Assembly (NCBI GenBank): GCA_026225945.1
Contig: JAMJFZ010001080.1
Span: forward strand, 16,001 to 80,000
Direction of reading: 5' to 3'
Length of the DNA stretch: 64,000 bases
From: Cricetomys ansorgei
Taxonomy: Eukaryota; Chordata; Mammalia; Rodentia; Nesomyidae
Made by a program: the position numbers and the translations under genes. This document shows, piece by piece, positions 26,318-38,001 of this stretch. Numbering within the stretch: position 1 is the stretch's first letter; the number at the start of each line of letters is the position of its first letter. Under the pieces are notes generated by a model, which was not told the origin of the DNA, made no database searches, and saw nothing but the letters and a program-made list of their open reading frames with translations.

Positions 26318-29232
26318 TGTCTAACTCCTCTGACTTACTCTAACTATGACAAATCCAACTGACACTGCGTCCTGTTACTAACTCACTAAAGCAGTTGTCA
26401 GAAGTCCAAGCAGCATGCAACCATAAGGAAGGCTGAAATATGTACGAGAAAAAGTATTGGAAATGTGTCCCTGTACAGTTTTTTTTTCTTTGGACAGACG
26501 GTCACTGTAATTCTCTGACTAGTCTAGAATGTGGTGATCCCGTCAGACTCTGGGCCTAGATTCTGCTCTGAACCTCTGGCTCCTATTGCCTATTCCAATA
26601 TTGGCAGAATCTTCTGAGCAAAGCTGAGTCAAAAGTATTATCATCACCCGATTGGTGTTTCTTTTAGGTAGCTTCATCATGTGAGGCTGGTCTGCAGAGT
26701 GAGTTACAGGACTACCAGAGTTAAAACAGAGAAACCCTTTCTAGGGGTGTGATCAAAATTGATTCTAACGAGCTATTACTTTTGTAAATAGAATATATGA
26801 AATGAGGAAAATTACATACGAACTTGTTTTCTGTATAACTCCTAAGCTTCCCATTTAGCCACTCTACCTAGCTAGCTTAAAAATATATTAATCAGAAATT
26901 CTTCTGACACAAGACTCTGAATAAAGACAACCATGCTTTACTTCACAAATTTTCCAAAGCATTTCCGGTGGTTAGCAGAGCACTATGGTCTATAACTGCT
27001 CTGGCTTAGGCCAGTAGCAATTAGCCTCCTATTCCCATGAAGAAGAACAGTGGGTAAATTATGAGTACATATTAGCTATGTCAAGAGGTACCTTCTGTGA
27101 ACAATAATACATCAAGAAAGGATAGTGATGTATACTAAAAGATATAGAACAGGTAGAGGTGGCACACGACTTAGAAAGGAAGCTAGGCACATCTCTGTGA
27201 ACTCCTGGACAGCCAGAGTTACATCAGGGAAACCCTGTCTTAACAAAAAGAAAAAAAAAAGAAATCTCACCAGGAAATAATAGACAGGATTCAAAGGGAG
27301 GGTCATGGAGATTGCTAGAGGAAAAGCATACTAAAAGGAGACTAAAAGAATAAAAGTCAACATAGATCATCCCCAGGATGCTTTTAAAGTGCTTTCTAAA
27401 ACTCTTAATTCTCTGTTCCTTATTAATTATGATATCCTTTTTAAGTCTATGGGTATTTTGCCTTTAAGTGTCTCTTTCTACAACCAACGTGCAGTATGTG
27501 TGGAGGCTAGAAAAGGATGTCAGGCCTCATTGGAAGTGAAATTACAGCTGGTTAGCTGGTCCTGGGCCACCATGGAGGGAATCAATGTGAGGCCTCAGAA
27601 GTCAGATGCAGTTAATAATGAACCACTTTTGCAAGCTAATGTCATTTTATGAATATAGAGTTTTGCTTGGAGGTTATTTCTGAGCACCACATGTTCTAAT
27701 TTTTAACCTTTGTCTTCTGTTTCTGTCTTCTTTATAGATACTGAAGTCCCCTTTTATAATGAGAATGGAGCCGGTAGAATACATATGCTTTCTCCCAAGA
27801 CGTCTCTTCAGAACGACCTTTCCCCTTTGCTTCCAAGGACTTGGCTTCACATCAAGTATGTATGAGAAAGATAACATGCTGTCATACACCACCATGCAAC
27901 ATTAAAAAGCAGCAGTAGGAAGCAGTCCTCCCTTCCAGGACTCCCACTGCCATCATTTACCTACACAGTAACCAAGAGCCAGCATTGTATATACCCTCAT
28001 TGAGGTTAATACCATTTATTTCCTTGCCACTCATCATGGTCATAACAGAGACTTAGGTCCCCATACTAGGTTTTATTCAGATGGCTTATGGCGGCAGTTT
28101 CCAAGCTTTCTTGTGAGGGGACAGATGTTACGTTACTCTGACAGATAGAAGTCCGGCCAAACCGGACTGCATTAATTTAGCAAGCAGTATGAGTCCTGTT
28201 CCAGTTTCATGGGTAGCCATGCTCTTTTCTGAAAGACCCGGTGTGGCCATCATCACACTTATAATAGGTTTAGGGATAGCACCACACAATGAATTTTTCC
28301 TCTTGCCACATTATCCCAGCTGGTTCAAAATCTTGAGAATAGTAAGCACTTAGTGGCTTTTTTCCCTCATTTTTAGTCACCTTAATGCTTTAATGTATTT
28401 ATAAAGAAAAGGGGCCCAAGAGACATGGTCAAGCAGAAATATCAAACTTCTTCCGTGGTATTATTGGCGTAAGTTTTCTAAATTTGCATATTTTTATTAA
28501 AGATTTAAATTGTTTTTGACATTGTTGGGGTATGTACACAGAGTACAGTGACTGTGGGTGCCATCGAGAAGACAGTATTGGATTCTCTGGAGCTGGAGTA
28601 ACAGGCAGTTCTGAGAAGCTTAATGTCAGGGCTGCGAACTAAACTTGGGTCCATAGTTACCTGGACTTGACCACTGAATCCTCTCTCTAACCTATAAATT
28701 TGCATTTCAGATTCACACTTTTGATATTCCTGTTTGACTCTTTTCTGTAAAAATTAATTCGTTTAGCTAGGTAGTGGTAATGCATGCATGCCTTCATCAG
28801 AGCATTCAGGCAGCAGAGGCACGGGGGTTTCTGAGTTCAAGGCCAGCCTGGTCAACAGAGCAAGTTTCCAAACAGTCAGGCAGACACAGAGAAACCCTTT
28901 CTGTAACATCCCCTTCCCTAAGAAATAATGTATTATATTTGTTTTCCTAAAATGTAGCTGTTTTCTACCAACTTGGATCTGGGCTCTCAAGCCTTCTTTG
29001 ATTGGAGATGAATTGTAACTGATACTGTTTCACACTGCTAATGGAGCAGCCCTTTCTGCCTGTCTTAATATGTCTAAAGCTGGAGAACTGGACTTAACTT
29101 CTAAAAATCTTCGATGCCTTTAAATGTACCTAAAATGCTTTTCCATCCTCAGTCCCCTGACGCTGTCTTTTGTTTGTATCTAAGCCCAGTTCCTGTCTGC
29201 CTGCCTTGTCCTCTTCATCCTCAGGAGCAAAT
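26318..29232 (+). repeat. Macrosatellite unit 10 (mosaic)
   Basis: 2915 bp. Left part and right end match unit 9, but about 27594-28400 matches units 14-16 instead (see findings). Exon-like segment 27738-27855 is 118 nt: one C is lost in 'gagaatggagcc' and five bases in 'cacatcaag', both shared with unit 15 in nearly the same form. Confidence 0.95.
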
Positions 29233-32156
29233 TGTCTAACTCCTCTGACTTACTCTAACTATGACAAATCCAACTGACACTGCGTCCTGTTACTAACTCA
29301 CTAAAGCAGTTGTCAGAAGTCCAAGCAGCATGCAACCATAAGGAAGGCTGAAATATGTACGAGAAAAAGTATTGGAAATGTGTCCCTGTACAGTTTTTTT
29401 TTCTTTGGACAGACGGTCACTGTAATTCTCTGACTAGTCTAGAATGTGGTGATCCCGTCAGACTCTGGGCCTAGATTCTGCTCTGAACCTCTGGCTCCTA
29501 TTGCCTATTCCAATATTGGCAGAATCTTCTGAGCAAAGCTGAGTCAAAAGTATTATCATCACCCGATTGGTGTTTCTTTTAGGTAGCTTCATCATGTGAG
29601 GCTGGTCTGCAGAGTGAGTTACAGGACTACCAGTGTTAAAACAGAGAAACCCTTTCTAGGGGTGTGATCAAAATTGATTCTAACGAGCTATTACTTTTGT
29701 AAATAGAATATATGAAATGAGGAAAATTACATACGAACTTGTTTTCTGTATAACTCCTAAGCTTCCCATTTAGCCACTCTACCTAGCTAGCTTAAAAATA
29801 TATTAATCAGAAATTCTTCTGACACAAGACTCTGAATAAAGACAACCATGCTTTACTTCACAAATTTTCCAAAGCATTTCCGGTGGTTAGCAGAGCACTA
29901 TGGTCTATAACTGCTCTGGCTTAGGCCAGTAGCAATTAGCCTCCTATTCCCATGAAGAAGAACAGTGGGTAAATTATGAGTACATATTAGCTATGTCAAG
30001 AGGTACCTTCTGTGAACAATAATACATCAAGAAAGGATAGTGATGTATACTAAAAGATATAGAACAGGTAGAGGTGGCACACGACTTAGAAAGGAAGCTA
30101 GGCACATCTCTGTGAACTCCTGGACAGCCAGAGTTACATCAGGGAAACCCTGTCTTAACAAAAAGAAAAAAAAAAGAAATCTCACCAGGAAATAATAGAC
30201 AGGATTCAAAGGGAGGGTCATGGAGATTGCTAGAGGAAAAGCATACTAAAAGGAGACTAAAAGAATAAAAGTCAACATAGATCATCCCCAGGATGCTTTT
30301 AAAGTGCTTTCTAAAACTCTTAATTCTCTGTTCCTTATTAATTATGATATCCTTTTTAAGTCTATGGGTATTTTGCCTTTAAGTGTCTCTTTCTACAACC
30401 AACGTGCAGTATGTGTGGAGGCTAGAAAAGGATGTCAGGCCTCATTGGAAGTGAAATTACAGCTGGTTAGCTGGTCCTGGGCCACCATGGAGGGAATCAA
30501 TGTGAGGCCTCTGAAGAAGTCAGATGCAGTTAATAATGAGCCACTTTTGCAACCTAAAATTATTTTATGAATATAGAGTTTTGCTTGGAGGTTATTTCTG
30601 AGCCCCACACGTTCTCATTTTTAACCTTTGTCTTCTGTTTCTGTCTTCTTTATAGATACTGAAGTCCCCTTTTATAATGAGAATCGGAGCGGGCAGAATA
30701 CATATGCTTTCTCCCAAGTCGTCTCTTCAGAACAACCTTTTCCCTTAGCTTCCAAGGACTTGGCTTCACATCATTTCAAGTATGTATGAGAAAGATAACA
30801 TGCTGTCATACACCACCATGCAACATTAAAAAGCAGCAGAAGGAAGCAGTCCTCCCTTCCAGGACTCCCACTACCATCATTTACCTACACAGTAGCCAAG
30901 AGCCAGCATTGTATATACCCTCGTTGAGGTTAATACATTTATTTCCTTGCCACTCATCATGGTCATAACAGAGACTTAGGTCCCCATACTAGGTTTTATT
31001 CAGATGGCTTATGGCGGCAGTTTCCAAGCTTTCTTGTGGAGGGGACAGATGTGACGTTACTCTGACAGATAGAAGTCCGGCCAAACCGGACTGCATTAAT
31101 TTAGCAAGCAGTATGAGTCCTGTTCCAGTTTCATGGGTAGCCATGCTCTTTTCTGAAAGACCCGGTGTGGCCATCATCACAGTTATAATAGGTTTAGGGA
31201 TAGCACCACACAATGAACTTTTCCTCTTGCCACATTATCCCAGCTGGTTCAAAATCTTGAGGATAGTAAGCACTTAGTGGCTTTTTCCCTCATTTTCAGT
31301 CACCTTAATGCTTTAAAGTATTTATATAGAAAAGGGGCCCAAGAGACTTGGTCAAGCAGAAATATCAAACTTCTTCCGTGGTATTATTGGCGTACGTTTA
31401 CAAAATTTGCATATTTTTATTAAAGATTTAAATTGTTTTTGACATTGTTGGGGTATGTACACAGAGTACAGTGACTGTGGGTGCCATCGAGAAGACAGTA
31501 TTGGATTCTCTGGAGCTGGAGTAACAGGCAGTTCTGAGAAGCTTAATGTCAGGGCTGCGAACTAAACTTGGGTCCATAGTAATACCTGGACTTGACCACT
31601 GAATCCTCTCTCTAACCTATAAATTTGCATTTCAGAGTCACACTTTTGATATTCCTGTTTGACTTTTTCTGTAAAAATTAATTCCTTTAGCTAGGTAGTG
31701 GTAATGCATGCATGCCTTCATCAGAGCATTCAGGCAGCAGAAGCACGGGGGTTTCTGAGTTCAAGGCCAGCCTGGTCAACAGAGCAAGTTTCCAAACAGT
31801 CAGGCAGACACAGAGAAACCCTTTCTGTAACATCCCCTTCCCTAAGAAATAATGTATTATATTTGTTTTCCTAAAATGTAGCTGTTTTCTACCAACTTGG
31901 ATCTGGGCTCTCAAGCCTTCTTTGATTGGAGATGAATTGTAACTGATACTGTTTCACACTGCTAATGGAGCAGCCCTTTCTGCCTGTCTTAATATGTCTA
32001 AAGCTGGAGAACTGGACTTAACTTCTAAAAATCTTCGATGCCTTTAAATGTACCTAACATGCTTTTCCATCCACAGTCCCCTGACGCTGTCTTTTGTTTG
32101 TATCTAAGCCCAGTTCCTGTCTGCCTGCCTTGTCCTCTTCATCCTCAGGAGCAAAT
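29233..32156 (+). repeat. Macrosatellite unit 11
   Basis: 2924 bp. Exon-like segment 30656-30779 is open, with 'caagtcgtctc' as in units 12-13. Shares 'ccactaccatc', 'gttaatacatttatttcc' and 'cagaagcacgggg' with unit 13 but not unit 12. An extra G in 'cttgtggagggg' near 31039 reopens the transmembrane-type frame at 31011-31277. Confidence 0.95.
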
Positions 32157-35079
32157 TGTCTAACTCCTCTGACTTACTCTAACTATGACAAATCCAACTG
32201 ACACTGCGTCCTGTTACTAATTCACTAAAGCAGTTGTCAGAAGTCCAAGCAGCATGCAACCATAAGGAAGGCTGAAATATGTACGAGAAAAAGTATTGGA
32301 AATGTGTCCCTGTACAGTTTTTTTTTCTTTGGACAGACGGTCACTGTAATTCTCTGACTAGTCTAGAATGTGGTGATCCCGTCAGACTCTGGGCCTAGAT
32401 TCTGCTCTGAACCTCTGGCTCCTATTGCCTATTCCAATATTGGCAGAATCTTCTGAGCAAAGCTGAGTCAAAAGTATTATCATCACCCGATTGGTGTTTC
32501 TTTTAGGTAGCTTCATCATGTGAGGCTGGTCTGCAGAGTGAGTTACAGGACTACCAGAGTTAAAACAGAGAAACCCTTTCTAGGGGTGTGATCAAAATTG
32601 ATTCTAACGAGCTATTACTTTTGTAAATAGAATATATGAAATGAGGAAAATTACATACGAACTTGTTTTCTGTATAACTCCTATGCTTCCCATTTAGCCA
32701 CTCTACTTAGCTAGCTTAAAAATATATTAATCAGAAATTCTTCTGACACAAGACTCTGAATAAAGACAACCATGCTTTACTTCACAAATTTTCCAAAGCA
32801 TTTCCGGTGGTTAGCAGAGCACTATGGTCTATAACTGCTCTGGCTTAGGCCAGTAGCAATTAGCCTCCTATTCCCATGAAGAAGAACAGTGGGTAAATTA
32901 TGAGTACATATTAGCTATGTCAAGAGGTACCTTCTGTGAACAATAATACATCAAGAAAGGATAGTGATGTATACTAAAAGATATAGAACAGGTAGAGGTG
33001 GCACACGACTTAGAAAGGAAGCTAGGCACATCTCTGTGAACTCCTGGACAGCCAGAGTTACATCAGAGAAACCCTGTCTTAACAAAAAGAAAAAAAAAAG
33101 AAATCTCACCAGGAAATAATAGACAGGATTCAAAGGGAGGGTCATGGAGATTGCTAGAGGAAAAGCATACTAAAAGGAGACTAAAAGAGTAAAAGTCAAC
33201 ATAGATCATCCCCAGGATGCTTTTAAAGTGCTTACTAAAACTCTTAATTCTCTGTTCCTTATTAATTATGATATCCTTTTTAAGTCTATGGGTATTTTGC
33301 CTTTAAGTGTCTCTTTCTACAACCAACGTGCAGTATGTGTGGAGGCTAGAAAAGGATGTCAGGCCTCATTGGAAGTGGAATTACAGCTGGTTAGCTGGTC
33401 CTGGGCCACCATGGAGGGAATCAATGTGAGGCCTCTGAAGAAGTCAGATGCAGTTAATAATGAGCCACTTTTGCAACCTAAAATTATTTTATGAATATAG
33501 AGTTTTGCTTGGAGGTTATTTCTGAGCCCCACACGTTCTCATTTTTAACCTTTGTCTTCTGTTTCTGTCTTCTTTATAGATACTGAAGTCCCCTTTTATA
33601 ATGAGAATCGGAGCGGGCAGAATACATATGCTTTCTCCCAAGTCGTCTCTTCAGAACAACCTTTTCCCTTAGCTTCCAAGGACTTGGCTTCACATCATTT
33701 CAAGTATGTATGAGAAAGATAACATGCTGTCATACACCACCATGCAACATTAAAAAGCAGCAGAAGGAAGCAGTCCTCCCTTCCAGGACTCCCACTGCCA
33801 TCATTTACCTACACAGTAGCCAAGAGCCAGCATTGTATATACCCTCGTTGAGGTTAATACCATTTATTTCCTTGCCACTCATCATGGTCATAACAGAGAC
33901 TTAGGTCCCCATACTAGGTTTTATTCAGATGGCTTATGGCGGCAGTTTCCAAGCTTTCTTGTGAGGGGACAGATGTGACGTTACTCTGACAGATAGAAGT
34001 CCGGCCAAACCGGACTGCATTAATTTAGCAAGCAGTATGAGTCCTGTTCCAGTTTCATGGGTAGCCATGCTCTTTTCTGAAAGACCCGGTGTGGCCATCA
34101 TCACAGTTATAATAGGTTTAGGGATAGCACCACACAATGAACTTTTCCTCTTGCCACATTATCCCAGCTGGTTCAAAATCTTGAGGATAGTAAGCACTTA
34201 GTGGCTTTTTCCCTCATTTTCACTCACCTTAATGCTTTAAAGTATTTATATAGAAAAGGGGCCCAAGAGACTTGTCAAGCAGAAATATCAAACTTCTTCC
34301 GTGGTATTATTGGCGTACGTTTACAAAATTTGCATATTTTTATTAAAGATTTAAATTGTTTTTGACATTGTTGGGGTATGTACACAGAGTACAGTGACTG
34401 TGGGTGCCATCGAGAAGACAGTATTGGATTCTCTGGAGCTGGAGTAACAGGCAGTTCTGAGAAGCTTAATGTCAGGGCTGCGAACTAAACTTGGGTCCAT
34501 AGTAATACCTGGACTTGACCACTGAATCCTCTCTCTAACCTATAAATTTGCATTTCAGAGTCACACTTTTGATTTTCCTGTTTGACTTTTTCTGTAAAAA
34601 TTAATTCCTTTAGCTAGGTAGTGGTAATGCATGCATGCCTTCATCAGAGCATTCAGGCAGCAGAGGCACGGGGGTTTCTGAGTTCAAGGCCAGCCTGGTC
34701 AACAGAGCAAGTTTCCAAACAGTCAGGCAGACACAGAGAAACCCTTTCTGTAACATCCCCTTCCCTAAGAAATAATGTATTATATTTGTTTTCCTAAAAT
34801 GTAGCTGTTTTCTACCAACTTGGATCTGGGCTCTCAAGCCTTCTTTGATTGGAGATGAATTGTAACTGATACTGTTTCACACTGCTAATGGAGCAGCCCT
34901 TTCTGCCTGTCTTAATATGTCTAAAGCTGGAGAACTGGACTTAACTTCTAAAAATCTTCGATGCCTTTAAATGTACCTAACATGCTTTTCCATCCACAGT
35001 CCCCTGACGCTGTCTTTTGTTTGTATCTAAGCCCAGTTCCTGTCTGCCTGCCTTGTCCTCTTCATCCTCAGGAGCAAAT
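32157..35079 (+). repeat. Macrosatellite unit 12
   Basis: 2923 bp. Exon-like segment 33580-33703 is open. Shares 'gtttacaaaatttgc' (near 34317) with unit 11 only. Confidence 0.95.
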
Positions 35080-38001
35080 TGTCTAACTCCTCTGACTTAC
35101 TCTAACTATGACAAATCCAACTGACACTGCGTCCTGTTACTAATTCACTAAAGCAGTTGTCAGAAGTCCAAGCAGCATGCAACCATAAGGAAGGCTGAAA
35201 TATGTACGAGAAAAAGTATTGGAAATGTGTCCCTGTACAGTTTTTTTTTCTTTGGACAGACGGTCACTGTAATTCTCTGACTAGTCTAGAATGTGGTGAT
35301 CCCGTCAGACTCTGGGCCTAGATTCTGCTCTGAACCTCTGGCTCCTATTGCCTATTCCAATATTGGCAGAATCTTCTGAGCAAAGCTGAGTCAAAAGTAT
35401 TATCATCACCCGATTGGTGTTTCTTTTAGGTAGCTTCATCATGTGAGGCTGGTCTGCAGAGTGAGTTACAGGACTACCAGAGTTAAAACAGAGAAACCCT
35501 TTCTAGGGGTGTGATCAAAATTGATTCTAACGAGCTATTACTTTTGTAAATAGAATATATGAAATGAGGAAAATTACATACGAACTTGTTTTCTGTATAA
35601 CTCCTATGCTTCCCATTTAGCCACTCTACTTAGCTAGCTTAAAAATATATTAATCAGAAATTCTTCTGACACAAGACTCTGAATAAAGACAACCATGCTT
35701 TACTTCACAAATTTTCCAAAGCATTTCCGGTGGTTAGCAGAGCACTATGGTCTATAACTGCTCTGGCTTAGGCCAGTAGCAATTAGCCTCCTATTCCCAT
35801 GAAGAAGAACAGTGGGTAAATTATGAGTACATATTAGCTATGTCAAGAGGTACCTTCTGTGAACAATAATACATCAAGAAAGGATAGTGATGTATACTAA
35901 AAGATATAGAACAGGTAGAGGTGGCACACGACTTAGAAAGGAAGCTAGGCACATCTCTGTGAACTCCTGGACAGCCAGAGTTACATCAGGGAAACCCTGT
36001 CTTAACAAAAAAAAAAAAAAAGAAATCTCACCAGGAAATAATAGACAGGATTCAAAGGGAGGGTCATGGAGATTGCTAGAGGAAAAGCATACTAAAAGGA
36101 GACTAAAAGAGTAAAAGTCAACATAGATCATCCCCAGGATTCTTTTAAAGTGCTTTCTAAAACTCTTAATTCTCTGTTCCTTATTAATTATGATATCCTT
36201 TTTAAGTCTATGGGTATTTTGCCTTTAAGTGTCTCTTTCTACAACCAACGTGCAGTATGTGTGGAGGCTAGAAAAGAATGTCAGGCCTCATTGGAAGTGA
36301 AATTACAGCTGGTTAGCTGGTCCTGGGCCACCATGGAGGGAATCAATGTGAGGCCTCTGAAGAAGTCAGATGCAGTTAATAATGAGCCACTTTTGCAACC
36401 TAAAATTATTTTATGAATATAGAGTTTTGCTTGGAGGTTATTTCTGAGCCCCACACGTTCTCATTTTTAACCTTTGTCTTCTGTTTCTGTCTTCTTTATA
36501 GATACTGAAGTCCCCTTTTATAATGAGAATCGGAGCGGGCAGAATACATATGCTTTCTCCCAAGTCGTCTCTTCAGAACAACCTTTTCCCTTAGCTTCCA
36601 AGGACTTGGCTTCACATCATTTCAAGTATGTATGAGAAAGATAACATGCTGTCATACACCACCATGCAACATTAAAAAGCAGCAGAAGGAAGCAGTCCTC
36701 CCTTCCAGGACTCCCACTACCATCATTTACCTACACAGTTGCCAAGAGCCAGCATTGTATATACCCTCGTTGAGGTTAATACATTTATTTCCTTGCCACT
36801 CATCATGGTCATAACAGAGACTTAGGTCCCCATACTAGGTTTTATTCAGATGGCTTATGGCGGCAGTTTCCAAGCTTTCTTGTGAGGGGACAGATGTGAT
36901 GTTACTCTGACAGATAGAATTTCGGCCAAACCGGACTGCATTAATTTAGCAAGCAGTATGAGTCCTGTTCCTGTTTCATGGGTAGCCATGCGCTTTTATG
37001 AAAGACCCGGTGTGGCCATCATCACAGTTATAATAGGTTTAGGGATAGCACCACACAATGAACTTTTCCTCTTGCCACATTATCCCAGCTGGTTCAAAAT
37101 CTTGAGGATAGTAAGCACTTAGTGGCTTTTTCCCTCATTTTCAGTCACCTTAATGCTTTAAAGTATTTATATAGAAAAGGGGCCCAAGAGACTTGGTCAA
37201 GCAGAAATATCAAACTTCTTCCGTGGTATTATTGGCGTACGTTTTCTAAATTTGCATATTTTTATTAAAGATTTAAATTGTTTTTGACATTGTTGGGGTA
37301 TGTACACAGAGTACAGTGACTGTGGGTGCCATCGAGAAGACAGTATTGGATTCTCTGGAGCTGGAGTAACAGGCAGTTCTGAGAAGCTTAATGTCAGGGC
37401 TGTGAACTAAACTTGGGTCCATAGTAATACCTGGACTTGACCACTGAATCCTCTTTCTAACCTATAAATTTGCATTTCAGAGTCACACTTTTGATATTCC
37501 TGTTTGACTTTTTCTGTAAAAATTAATTCCTTTAGCTAGGTAGTGGTAATGCATGCATGCCTTCATCACAGCATTCAGGCGGCAGAAGCACGGGGGTTTC
37601 TGAGTTCAAGGCCAGCCTGGTCAACAGAGCAAGTTTCCAAACAGTCAGGCAGACACAGAGAAACCCTTTCTGTAACATACCCTTTCCTAAGAAATAATGT
37701 ATTATATTTGTTTTCCTAAAATGTAGCTGTTTTCTACCAACTTGGATCTGGGCTCTCAAGCCTTCTTTGATTGGAGGTGAATTGTAACTGATACTGTTTT
37801 ACATTGCTAATGGAGCAGCCCTTTCTGCCTGTCTTAATATGTCTAAAGCTGGAGAACTGGACTTAAATTCTAAAAATCTTCGATGCCTTTAATTGTACCT
37901 AAAATGCTTTTCCATCCACAGTCCCCTGACGCTGTCTTTTGTTTGTATCTAAGCCCAGTTCCTGTCTGCCTGCCTTGTGCTCTTCATCCTCAGGAGCAAA
38001 T
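35080..38001 (+). repeat. Macrosatellite unit 13
   Basis: 2922 bp. Exon-like segment 36502-36625 is open. Shares private variants with unit 11. From about 37560 onward it shows extra changes that approach unit 14, marking the start of the diverged right edge of the array. Confidence 0.95.
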
